From contig CAIMNT010000214.1 of the NCBI GenBank assembly GCA_903842855.1, positions 1 to 33,580 of the forward strand: a stretch of DNA of 33,580 nt. Direction: 5' to 3'. A program made the translations under genes and the position numbers. Under the pieces are notes generated by a model. The model ran no database searches, was not told where the DNA came from, and was given only the letters and a program-made list of their open reading frames with translations. Below are positions 16,226 through 24,287 of the stretch, in pieces. Position 1 is the stretch's first letter. Every line of letters begins with the position of its first letter. This stretch comes from an uncultured Actinomycetes bacterium (lineage in GTDB: Bacteria; Actinomycetota; Actinomycetes; Nanopelagicales; Nanopelagicaceae).

Positions 16226-17354
16226 GGCCTACCTCGTATTCGATGATGGAGCGATCTTCGAAGGGGAGAGTTGGGCAGCCCACGGTGAAACTTTTGGAGA
16301 GGCTGTCTTTTCCACTGGAATGACCGGTTATCAAGAGACTCTGACAGATCCTTCATATCACAAGCAGATAGTCATAATGACGGCACCTCACATAGGTAAC
16401 ACCGGAGTAAATGCTGACGATATGGAGTCAACCAAGATTTGGGTCGCTGGTTTTGTAGTTCGTAATCCCTCACCTCGAGTTAGCAACTGGCGTTCAGAAA
16501 ATTCTCTTGAGAGCGCTCTTATCGAGGCAGGCGTTGTGGGAATTCAAGGCGTTGACACGCGAGCGATTACCCGTCATCTTCGCGAGCGCGGTTCGATGCG
16601 AGTAGGGATATTCTCTGGAAATTCTCACACGAGAGATGAGATGGTTGTAAGAGTGCGCGCTACATCGCAAATGACGGGAGCTTTCCTAGCTAGCGAAGTT
16701 ACAACTGCCCAGCTTTATGTCGTCTCTCCTCCTCTGGGGGTTGCGACTAAGTTCCGCGTAGCTGCAATTGATCTTGGAATCAAGAATGCAACTCCTCGCT
16801 CCATGTCTGAGCGTGGGATGGAAGTCACCGTCTACCCACTGGGTACTTCGGCGGAGCAGATCAAAGCAACTCATCCGGATGGATTATTTATCTCAAATGG
16901 CCCAGGGGACCCTGCGACCATGACTCAGGTTGTGGATCTTGTCCGTGATTTCCTTATCGAGGAGATTCCGGTCTTCGGCATCTGTTTTGGCCACCAAATT
17001 TTGGGTAGAGCGCTTGGATTTGAAACCTACAAACTTCCCTTTGGGCACCGCGGTATTAATCAACCGGTAAAGAATATGCAGAGCGGACGTGTAGAAATAA
17101 CAGCACACAACCACGGTTTTGCTGTCGAGGCGCCGCTCGATACCAACTTCCGTACCGTCTTCGGCGCGGGATTTGTAAGTCACATCTGCCTCAATGACGG
17201 AGTAGTTGAAGGACTTGAACTCCTCGAAAGACCCGCCTTCAGCGTCCAATATCACCCTGAATCAGCCGCTGGTCCACACGACGCCGTTTATCTCTTTGAT
17301 CACTTTGCTGAGATGATGTCGAAATCCCGTTCCTCGAGAGGTACGCATGCCTAA
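16218..17354 (+). CDS. carA: Carbamoyl-phosphate synthase small (glutaminase) subunit
   Basis: Supplies ammonia from glutamine to CarB. An N-terminal CarA domain (FGEAVFSTGMTGYQETLTDPS) is followed by a class I glutamine amidotransferase domain with nucleophile Cys256 (FGICFGHQILG) and the His346/Glu348 pair (YHPESAAGPHD); ISNGPGDP is the oxyanion-hole loop. At 378 residues it is normal. It overlaps pyrC and carB by eight bases each. Because carbamoyl phosphate also feeds arginine synthesis, placing it in a PyrR-led operon implies pyrimidine-driven control (inference). Confidence 0.97.
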   Translation: MSKAYLVFDDGAIFEGESWAAHGETFGEAVFSTGMTGYQETLTDPSYHKQIVIMTAPHIGNTGVNADDMESTKIWVAGFVVRNPSPRVSNWRSENSLESALIEAGVVGIQGVDTRAITRHLRERGSMRVGIFSGNSHTRDEMVVRVRATSQMTGAFLASEVTTAQLYVVSPPLGVATKFRVAAIDLGIKNATPRSMSERGMEVTVYPLGTSAEQIKATHPDGLFISNGPGDPATMTQVVDLVRDFLIEEIPVFGICFGHQILGRALGFETYKLPFGHRGINQPVKNMQSGRVEITAHNHGFAVEAPLDTNFRTVFGAGFVSHICLNDGVVEGLELLERPAFSVQYHPESAAGPHDAVYLFDHFAEMMSKSRSSRGTHA

Positions 17355-20300
17355 AGACACAAGTATCGAGAGCGTTCTCGTAATTGGTTCAGGTCCCATT
17401 GTTATCGGACAAGCGTGTGAATTCGATTATTCCGGCGTTCAAGCCTGTCGCGTGCTGAGAGAAGAAGGCATTCGAGTAATTCTTATCAACTCTAATCCTG
17501 CAACAATCATGACCGATCCGGAATTTGCGGATGCCACCTATATCGAACCAATTACACCTGAGTTCATACAAAAGATTATGGAGATTGAGAAGCCCACAGC
17601 TGTGCTTGCCACCCTTGGAGGACAGACCGCTCTCAACGCTGCCATGGCTCTGCATGAACGGGGATCATTCGAGAAATACGGGGTTCGGTTGATCGGCGCC
17701 AACGTAGATGCCATCAAGCGCGGAGAAGATCGCGAAATCTTTAAAACGATCGTCGCAAAAGTAGGGGGCGAGTCGGCTAAATCCAGAATCTGCCACTCCA
17801 TGGATGAGTGCCTGGCGGCGGCTGTTGAACTCAATTATCCGGTCGTCGTTCGTCCCTCTTTCACGATGGGTGGACTCGGTTCGGGTATCGCTTTTAGCCA
17901 AGAGGAACTGGCACTGATAGCAGGGGCCGGGCTTCGACACAGTCCTACCCACGAAGTGCTTTTGGAAGAGTCAATTTTGGGTTGGAAAGAGTTTGAGCTC
18001 GAGGTGATGCGTGATCATAAAGACAATGTTGTGATCGTCTGCAGTATCGAGAATGTGGACCCCATGGGAGTTCATACTGGCGACTCGATCACTGTTGCGC
18101 CGGCACTTACCTTGACCGACGTTGAATATCAGAAGCTTCGCGATCTCTCCATTGAGATTATTCGCGAGGTTGGAGTTGAAACTGGCGGTTGCAACATTCA
18201 ATTTGCGGTAAATCCTATTAATGGTCGCATTATTGTCATTGAGATGAATCCACGAGTTTCCCGTTCGTCGGCACTCGCTTCCAAAGCAACTGGATTTCCA
18301 ATTGCCAAAATTGCAACCAAGTTAGCGGTCGGTTATACCCTTGATGAAATTGAAAATGATGTTACAAAGAGTACGCCAGCATCCTTTGAACCGACTCTAG
18401 ATTACATTGTGGTCAAAGTCCCTAGATTCGCATTTGAAAAATTTGCCGAGGCCGATCCCAGACTTACTACCACCATGAAATCAGTTGGTGAAGCTATGGC
18501 TATGGGACGCTCCTTCGCCGAAGCACTTCAAAAGGCGCTTCGGTCATTAGAGAAGAAGGGAAGCGTCTTCTCGTGGCAAAGGAAGGGTGATGAGCTAATT
18601 TCTCTGCTCTCCAAAATTGGAATTCCAACTGAGTGGCGATTACAGCAGGTGCAGCGGGCTCTGTGGCTGGGTGCAACCATTGAGGAAGTTCATGAGATCA
18701 GCAAGATAGATCCATGGTTTCTGGCTCAAATTCAAGCCATCAATCTCTTAGCTGATGAAATTTCAAGTACTCCACAACTTGATCTCGCATTGCTAAAGAA
18801 GGCGAAGGTAAATGGCTTCTCAGATGCGCAAATTGCCGAGCTTCGCAATGTGACTAGCTTTTCCATTAGAAATGAGCGAATTAGTGCTCACATTCGTCCT
18901 GTCTACAAGATGGTGGATACATGTGCCGCGGAATTCGAATCAAGGACTCCGTACTACTACTCATCGTATGATCTTGAATCCGAAGTCTTGCCGCGTAGCA
19001 AGCCGGCGGTAATCATCCTTGGAAGCGGGCCTAATCGGATCGGTCAAGGTCTTGAGTTCGACTATTCATGTGTGCATGCCGCCTTTGCCTTACGTGAGGC
19101 GGGATATGAAACCATCATGATTAACTGCAACCCTGAGACTGTTTCTACCGATTACGATACTTCGGATCGACTTTACTTCGAACCTCTAACTCTAGAAGAT
19201 GTACTTGAAGTTATTGCCGCTGAGACCGCTGCAGGTCCTGTATTAGGTGTTATCGCTCAACTTGGAGGACAGACTCCTCTGGGCCTAGCGCGTGGTTTAC
19301 TTGAAGCAGGAGTGACTATCCTAGGAACGAGCCCTCACGCCATTGATATGGCGGAAGACAGAGGAGAGTTTGGAAGAATTCTGCAAGAGAATGAGCTCAA
19401 TGCTCCACAATTTGGCCTTGCCCGCTCGTATGAAGAGGCGGTGGCGGTTGCTGCAGAGATCTCATACCCGGTTCTGGTTCGACCATCCTTTGTTCTAGGT
19501 GGTCGAGGCATGGAGATCGTTTACGACGATGAATCCCTGAAAGGCTTCATAGAGAAGGCAACAGAAATTACTCCAAATCAACCGGTCCTGATCGACCGCT
19601 TCTTGGATGATGCTATTGAAATTGATGTCGACGCTCTTTTCGACGGCGATGAGCTTTATATGGCTGGCATCATGGAGCACATCGAAGAGGCAGGGATCCA
19701 CTCTGGAGATTCGGCGTGTGTATTACCAAGCATCTCGCTGACAGATAAACAGCTGATAGCGATAAGAGCTGCAACCGAGAAGATAGCGCGTGGCGTTGAT
19801 GTTCGAGGTCTTATAAATATTCAGTTCGCTATCTCTAGAGCAGATGGAGTTCTCTACGTCCTTGAAGCAAACCCTCGCGCATCGCGAACCGTCCCGTTCG
19901 TCTCCAAGGCCACTGGAATTCCATTGGCGAAGGCTGCGGCGTTGATCTCTATCGGCAGATCGATTCGCGACCTTAGAGATTCTGGGCTTCTTCCTCTCCA
20001 GGGGGATGGGGTTCCATTCGGAATCTGTGTAAAGGAGGCGGTACTACCTTGGAATCGCTTCCGCAGAGTAGATGGCACGGGAGTCGACTCAGTGCTAGGC
20101 CCCGAGATGCGATCTACCGGTGAAGTAATGGGAATTGCAGAAACTTTTGGAGAGGCATATGCCAAAAGTCAAACAGCCTCCTTTGGGGCCCTGCCTAAGA
20201 GTGGGAGCGTATTCCTCTCTTTATCGGAGAGAGATAAAGCTGCGAGCGTTGCACCGGCGCGGGAACTCACGAAGTTAGGTTTCACTCTCTTCACCACAAT

Positions 20301-20613
20301 CGGGACGCACACTTTGCTCGCATCTCACGGGGTGGCTTCAACAGTAGTTCGAAAGAATTCGGAGCCAGGTTCAGATCTATCTGCCGTTGACATTATCAAC
20401 ACAGGACAGGTCAACCTCGTGATCAACACTCCATTAGGACGAGGAACGCGACACGATGGTTGGCTAATCAGAACTGCATCTGTTCAACGCGGTATTCCTA
20501 TCATCACGACCATAGCTGGATTTAAAGCGGCTGTGGCGGGAATCGCTGATTTAAGTAATCGCGATGCTTCAGTTCTCTCGCTGCAAAAGTGGCAGAAGTT
20601 GGTGGGACGCTAA
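17347..20613 (+). CDS. carB: Carbamoyl-phosphate synthase large subunit
   Basis: Two homologous ATP-grasp halves: each begins with a matching motif (GSGPIVIGQACEFDYSG near residue 13 and GSGPNRIGQGLEFDYSC near 559), reflecting the ancient duplication. The first half makes carboxyphosphate and the second phosphorylates carbamate. Between them is the oligomerisation domain, and the last ~150 residues form the MGS-like allosteric domain (TIGTHTLLASHGV, INTPLGRGTRHDGW). At 1088 residues it is full length without breaks. It overlaps carA by eight bases, and its TAA shares one base with the pyrK ATG. Confidence 0.98.
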   Translation: MPKDTSIESVLVIGSGPIVIGQACEFDYSGVQACRVLREEGIRVILINSNPATIMTDPEFADATYIEPITPEFIQKIMEIEKPTAVLATLGGQTALNAAMALHERGSFEKYGVRLIGANVDAIKRGEDREIFKTIVAKVGGESAKSRICHSMDECLAAAVELNYPVVVRPSFTMGGLGSGIAFSQEELALIAGAGLRHSPTHEVLLEESILGWKEFELEVMRDHKDNVVIVCSIENVDPMGVHTGDSITVAPALTLTDVEYQKLRDLSIEIIREVGVETGGCNIQFAVNPINGRIIVIEMNPRVSRSSALASKATGFPIAKIATKLAVGYTLDEIENDVTKSTPASFEPTLDYIVVKVPRFAFEKFAEADPRLTTTMKSVGEAMAMGRSFAEALQKALRSLEKKGSVFSWQRKGDELISLLSKIGIPTEWRLQQVQRALWLGATIEEVHEISKIDPWFLAQIQAINLLADEISSTPQLDLALLKKAKVNGFSDAQIAELRNVTSFSIRNERISAHIRPVYKMVDTCAAEFESRTPYYYSSYDLESEVLPRSKPAVIILGSGPNRIGQGLEFDYSCVHAAFALREAGYETIMINCNPETVSTDYDTSDRLYFEPLTLEDVLEVIAAETAAGPVLGVIAQLGGQTPLGLARGLLEAGVTILGTSPHAIDMAEDRGEFGRILQENELNAPQFGLARSYEEAVAVAAEISYPVLVRPSFVLGGRGMEIVYDDESLKGFIEKATEITPNQPVLIDRFLDDAIEIDVDALFDGDELYMAGIMEHIEEAGIHSGDSACVLPSISLTDKQLIAIRAATEKIARGVDVRGLINIQFAISRADGVLYVLEANPRASRTVPFVSKATGIPLAKAAALISIGRSIRDLRDSGLLPLQGDGVPFGICVKEAVLPWNRFRRVDGTGVDSVLGPEMRSTGEVMGIAETFGEAYAKSQTASFGALPKSGSVFLSLSERDKAASVAPARELTKLGFTLFTTIGTHTLLASHGVASTVVRKNSEPGSDLSAVDIINTGQVNLVINTPLGRGTRHDGWLIRTASVQRGIPIITTIAGFKAAVAGIADLSNRDASVLSLQKWQKLVGR

Positions 20614-21458
20614 TGAACCCTAAAGCTTCTCAGGTCCTGGCGGAGGTGCTCTCTAATAAACGCGTGGGTTCTTATAATCATATGGTCTTTGCTGTTGATG
20701 GGTTGGCCGCCCATTGCAAACCAGGAAATTTCGTCGCCATATCCGTCGGAGGTCCAACGTCTGCAATGATTTTGCGTCGGGCATTTGCTATCTATAGAGC
20801 AACGATGCGCAGCGATGGAATGGGTTTGCTTGAGTTGGTTGTTGCTCCTATGGGAAGCGGAAGTAAATGGTTAGCGGGTGCGCAGCCAGGCGACCGTGTC
20901 GACCTCATTGCGCCACTAGGAACTTCTTTTGGAATCCCTACAGAGCCCGTCAACGCTCTACTCATTGGCGGCGGTTACGGCTCCGCTCCACTCTTTGCTC
21001 TTGCAGAAACGCTGAAACAACGTGGCTGTCGGGTGGATATGGTTTTAGGGGCGAGCACCGCTGGGAAGATTTACGCACCACTCGAGGGAAAGAGATCGGT
21101 CAATTCTTTGACCATCACCACCGATGATGGCAGCGCCGGAACAACAGGTCGCGTAAGTGATGTCTTGCCTGATTTAATTAAAGAACATGAGATAGATGTT
21201 ATTTACTCCTGCGGTCCTATGGCGATGCTCGAGGCAATTACAATCATTGCAAAGGAATTTGGTGTGGTTCATCAATGCTCCGTCGAGGAGTCAATGGCCT
21301 GTGGTATTGGTGTCTGCATGACGTGTGTGTTACCAGTAGAGAGCGAAGATGGCCTAATTAGGATGGTTCGCTCATGTATTGATGGACCTGTCATGGATGG
21401 AAATAAGGTTCTCTGGACGCGATCACGCGAGGTCCCAGATGGAGTGTGGGGAAAATGA
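20613..21458 (+). CDS. pyrK: Dihydroorotate dehydrogenase electron-transfer subunit (FAD, 2Fe-2S)
   Basis: Passes electrons from the FMN of class 1B PyrD to NAD. The N-terminal FAD-binding barrel has LRRAFAIYRA, followed by the NAD-binding LIGGGYGSAPLFALAE. Near the C-terminus the [2Fe-2S] ligands can be placed at Cys230, Cys235, Cys238 (ACGIGVCMTC) and Cys255 (SCIDGPV). At 281 residues it is typical. ATG 20613 is chosen because it shares a base with the carB stop and has GGTGGGA five bases upstream; an in-frame upstream start inside carB lacks support. It overlaps pyrD by four bases, as expected for a heterotetrameric partner. Confidence 0.93.
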   Translation: MNPKASQVLAEVLSNKRVGSYNHMVFAVDGLAAHCKPGNFVAISVGGPTSAMILRRAFAIYRATMRSDGMGLLELVVAPMGSGSKWLAGAQPGDRVDLIAPLGTSFGIPTEPVNALLIGGGYGSAPLFALAETLKQRGCRVDMVLGASTAGKIYAPLEGKRSVNSLTITTDDGSAGTTGRVSDVLPDLIKEHEIDVIYSCGPMAMLEAITIIAKEFGVVHQCSVEESMACGIGVCMTCVLPVESEDGLIRMVRSCIDGPVMDGNKVLWTRSREVPDGVWGK

Positions 21459-22387
21459 GCCTTAATTTTTCTACCTCACTCGCCGGGGCTTTCTTCCCAA
21501 ACCCGATCTTTACCGCATCAGGTTGTGCAGGTTCTGGTAAAGAACTCTCGCAATTTTTTCCACTGACATCGCTTGGTGCTGTGGTAACCAAATCAATCAT
21601 GATTAAGCCTCGCAGCGGTCGCGCTACTCCTCGCATGGCTGAAACACCAAGTGGAATGCTCAACTCCATAGGACTTCAAGGTCCAGGGATTGACCTCTTT
21701 CTCGAAAAAGATATTCCTTGGCTACGAGAACAAGGCGCACGAATCATCATCAGCATTGCGGGGGAGAGCGTTGATGACTACGCAGTTCTCGCACGCAGAT
21801 TACGAAGCGTTTCAGGTATTAGCGCTCTCGAAGTAAATATCTCCTGTCCAAATGTTGAAAATCGTGGTCAGGTATTCGCCTGTAATCCCGTGACGGCGGC
21901 TGAAGCAATCACCGCTGTTCGTAGAAATATTGGAGGGGAACTTCCAATCATCGCTAAACTCTCTCCGGATGTCACTGATATAACGGAGATTGCGCAAAGC
22001 GTTGTTGGGGCCGGTGCAGATGGGCTTGCTCTCATAAATACTCTTTTGGGAATGGTGATTGACACTAATTCAATGTCACCAAGGCTCTCTCAGAAGACTG
22101 GTGGTTTATCTGGACCAGCCATACGACCAATAGCAGTGCGCGCTATTTATCAAGTTCATGCCGCGCTTCCGCAGATCCCTATTGTGGGGATGGGCGGAGT
22201 TACATCGGGGCGTGATGCCTTTGAACTAGTGCTAGCCGGTGCACGAGCTATCTCGGTTGGGACCGCAACCTTTGGCAACCCCTCTGCCGTTATCAAGGTG
22301 CGCGATGAGTTGGAAGAGATCTGCACCGAACGTGGATTTTCATCTTTCTCCGATGCCGTTGGATATGCACATAGAGTGGAGTCGTAA
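21455..22387 (+). CDS. pyrD: Dihydroorotate dehydrogenase class 1B, catalytic subunit
   Basis: FMN-dependent oxidation of dihydroorotate to orotate. The catalytic base is Cys131 in EVNISCPNV, diagnostic of class 1 (class 2 enzymes use Ser), and adjacent pyrK marks class 1B. PNPIFTASGCAGSG, SIGLQGPG and the phosphate-binding GMGGVTSGRDAFELVLAGA complete the barrel. No N-terminal membrane helix is present, so it should be soluble. The ATG at 21455 overlaps pyrK by four bases and follows GTGGGGA; a GTG nine bases upstream is possible but less likely. Many well-studied actinobacteria use the quinone-linked class 2 enzyme instead. Confidence 0.95.
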   Translation: MSLNFSTSLAGAFFPNPIFTASGCAGSGKELSQFFPLTSLGAVVTKSIMIKPRSGRATPRMAETPSGMLNSIGLQGPGIDLFLEKDIPWLREQGARIIISIAGESVDDYAVLARRLRSVSGISALEVNISCPNVENRGQVFACNPVTAAEAITAVRRNIGGELPIIAKLSPDVTDITEIAQSVVGAGADGLALINTLLGMVIDTNSMSPRLSQKTGGLSGPAIRPIAVRAIYQVHAALPQIPIVGMGGVTSGRDAFELVLAGARAISVGTATFGNPSAVIKVRDELEEICTERGFSSFSDAVGYAHRVES

Positions 22388-22388
22388 A

Positions 22389-23090
22389 ATGAAGTCTCTC
22401 TCACCCATTATTTTGGCGCTCGACACCGATGAGGTAGAAACTGCCCTCTCCTGGATTGAACTTACTCGCGACTCGGTTGATGTCTATAAGGTGGGTTTGG
22501 AGTTCTTTCTCAAACATGGAGCTGCTGGATTGCAGCTTTTGCGAAAGAGCTCAGATTTTGAGCTATTTTTGGATTTAAAATTGCACGATATTCCTAACAC
22601 AGTTGCTGGCGCTGTCGCCTCGGTTGTTGGTTTATCGCCGCGTTTTTTAACGGTACATGCGTCGGGTGGCGCAAATATGGTGCGAGCGGCTGTGGAGCAA
22701 GGGCCACAGATCGCCATAACTGCGGTTACCGTTCTCACCTCAATTGATCAAGAGGAATTGGTCAAGATGGGAGTCTCACTCACTCCGATTGATTATGCAC
22801 TTGCTTTAGCAAAGAATTCAGTGGATGCAGGTGCCCGTGCAATTGTCTGCTCACCTTTAGAAGTCGAAGCGATTCGGCAAGCGGTGGGTCAAAGTGTTGA
22901 ACTCATTACTCCTGGCGTGCGCCCTGCAGGCTCCGATGTGGGAGATCAGAGTCGGGTAATGACTCCGCGAGATGCGATTTCGGCAGGTGCTGACTTTTTG
23001 GTCATGGGTCGTCCCATCACTTCGTACTTCCAAAAATCTCCCCAAGCTATGCGGGAGCGAGCACTAGAGATGCGAGAATCCCTCAATTGA
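22389..23090 (+). CDS. pyrF: Orotidine 5'-phosphate decarboxylase
   Basis: Final step to UMP. The active-site signature LFLDLKLHDIPNTV carries the Asp-Lys-x-x-Asp array; PIILALD at the N-terminus, VYKVGLEFFLKHG, TVHASGG and the phosphate-binding end GVRPAGSDVGDQ and MGRPI fit the short type 1 family (233 residues). The ATG at 22389, one base after the pyrD stop and preceded by GGAG, gives the family N-terminus; a longer frame reading back into pyrD is an artefact. The last codons overlap the TTG start of the mIHF-guanylate kinase gene by four bases. Confidence 0.96.
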   Translation: MKSLSPIILALDTDEVETALSWIELTRDSVDVYKVGLEFFLKHGAAGLQLLRKSSDFELFLDLKLHDIPNTVAGAVASVVGLSPRFLTVHASGGANMVRAAVEQGPQIAITAVTVLTSIDQEELVKMGVSLTPIDYALALAKNSVDAGARAIVCSPLEVEAIRQAVGQSVELITPGVRPAGSDVGDQSRVMTPRDAISAGADFLVMGRPITSYFQKSPQAMRERALEMRESLN

Positions 23091-23962
23091 GCAAAGTTCC
23101 TCCTCCTCGTCTCTCACTCGAGGAGCGTCGTGCGGCGTTAGAGAAAGCGAAATCCTCCAGGCAAGATCGCGCCGGCGTTAAACGTTCTATTGCTTTAGGG
23201 GAGATATCGATCTTTGAAGCGATCAGCGACCCTCGTGAATCTATTAGGCGGATGAAAGTGATAGATCTCCTATCGGCCCTGCCTGGCGTCGGGAAATCTC
23301 GGGCAACTTTAATTATGGAACGCCGTAATATTTCCCTCACGCGCAGAATTGGCGGTTTAGGGCAACTGCAGGTCAAAGCACTGGGAAAGGAGCTCGCTGT
23401 GTCTAAGGGAGAGCCGACCCGAGGGAACCTCATCGTGATTTCAGGGCCAGGAGGAGTGGGCAAGAGCACCATAACCTCAGCCCTGCGTGGTGATCCTAGA
23501 TTTTGGATTAGCGTCTCTGCCACAACTCGCGAACCCCGTGTGGGAGAGCGAGATGGCGTCGATTACTTCTTCCACACACACGCGAAATTTATGGAGCTCA
23601 TCGAAAAAGGGGAGTTCTTGGAGTGGGCAGAGTTTGCAGGAAATTTGTATGGGACACCTCGAACTCCCGTTGAAGAGTGGCGCCGCCTAGGAAAACACGT
23701 CATATTGGAGATCGAGATTGCAGGTGCTAGGCAGGTCAGGGTTCAAGAGCCTGGAGCGACCTTGGTATTTATTGCCCCTCCATCATGGGATGAGTTAGTC
23801 AGAAGGCTGACCGGCAGGGGTACTGATTCTCCAGAGAGGCGGGCAGCCAGGCTAGCCTTAGCAGAGGAAGAGATGGCTGCATCTGGCGAATTTGACGCCA
23901 TCCTTGTAAATGAGAGTGTCGAAGGGTTGATAGCTGAACTGGTATCCTTGGCGACTGCTTAA
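23087..23962 (+). CDS. Fusion: actinobacterial integration host factor (mIHF) - guanylate kinase
   Basis: One uninterrupted frame of 291 codons holds two proteins normally encoded by adjacent genes. Residues 1-~104 match mIHF, the actinobacterial nucleoid protein: LSLEERRAALEKA, RRMKVIDLLSALPGVGK (helix-two-turn-helix DNA-binding region, PGVGK at 66-70) and IMERRNISLTRRIGGLG. Residues ~112-291 are guanylate kinase: P-loop GPGGVGKS (120-127), SVSATTREPRVGERDGVDY, WAEFAGNLYGTPRTPVE, and a C-terminal lid region with RLTGRGTDS. It would phosphorylate GMP and bind DNA. TTG 23087 overlaps pyrF by four bases. At codon 105, GTG 23399 follows AAAGGAG at ideal spacing, so a separate 187-residue guanylate kinase may also be made. 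The corresponding separate genes would be mihF and gmk. Confidence 0.9.
   Translation: MSKVPPPRLSLEERRAALEKAKSSRQDRAGVKRSIALGEISIFEAISDPRESIRRMKVIDLLSALPGVGKSRATLIMERRNISLTRRIGGLGQLQVKALGKELAVSKGEPTRGNLIVISGPGGVGKSTITSALRGDPRFWISVSATTREPRVGERDGVDYFFHTHAKFMELIEKGEFLEWAEFAGNLYGTPRTPVEEWRRLGKHVILEIEIAGARQVRVQEPGATLVFIAPPSWDELVRRLTGRGTDSPERRAARLALAEEEMAASGEFDAILVNESVEGLIAELVSLATA
23386..23401 (+). promoter_or_regulatory. Internal ribosome-binding site and in-frame GTG at the mIHF/Gmk junction
   Basis: AAAGGAG (23386-23392), six bases, then GTG (23399-23401) in the frame of the fusion, exactly where the mIHF domain ends. Translation from here yields a guanylate kinase of 187 residues, the normal length of a stand-alone enzyme. 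The motif is as strong as that of pyrR, the best ribosome-binding site elsewhere in the window. Confidence 0.6.
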
Positions 23963-23984
23963 CTGACGAATAGAGGGGACATAC

Positions 23985-24275
23985 ATGTCTGCTGAACTTA
24001 CTGATGGAATCACTCACCCTTCAATCGATGAGCTTTTAGAGGCGGCTGGATCCAAGTACAGCTTGGTTCTATACGCAGCCAAGCGCGCGCGTCAGATCAA
24101 CGCTTACTATTCTCAACTCGGAGAGGGTCTCCTTGAATACGTAGGACCCCTAGTAGAGACATACGTGCACGAGAAGCCACTTTCAATCGCGCTTCGTGAG
24201 ATCAACCAAGGTCTTTTGACCATTGAAAACTTAGAGCCCGTTGCGGAAGCTCCTATCTCAGAAGTCTCAGCTTAA
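23985..24275 (+). CDS. rpoZ: RNA polymerase omega subunit
   Basis: Small subunit that supports assembly of the beta' subunit. The 96-residue protein contains THPSIDELLEAAGSKYSLVLYAAKRARQIN (signature core SKYSLVLYAAKRARQIN), YVGPLVETYVHEKPLSIALREI and a short acidic tail. It has a GAGGGG ribosome-binding site six bases before ATG 23985. Its place after guanylate kinase and before coaBC and metK is the conserved actinobacterial order (gmk-rpoZ is also paired in E. coli). Confidence 0.96.
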   Translation: MSAELTDGITHPSIDELLEAAGSKYSLVLYAAKRARQINAYYSQLGEGLLEYVGPLVETYVHEKPLSIALREINQGLLTIENLEPVAEAPISEVSA

Positions 24276-24287
24276 TTTAGCCCTTTC

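Noticed and set aside
22239..22388. A 50-codon N-terminal extension of pyrF
   Set aside because: The extension reads through pyrD in another frame; the protein starting at 22389 matches the OMP decarboxylase family from its first residues.
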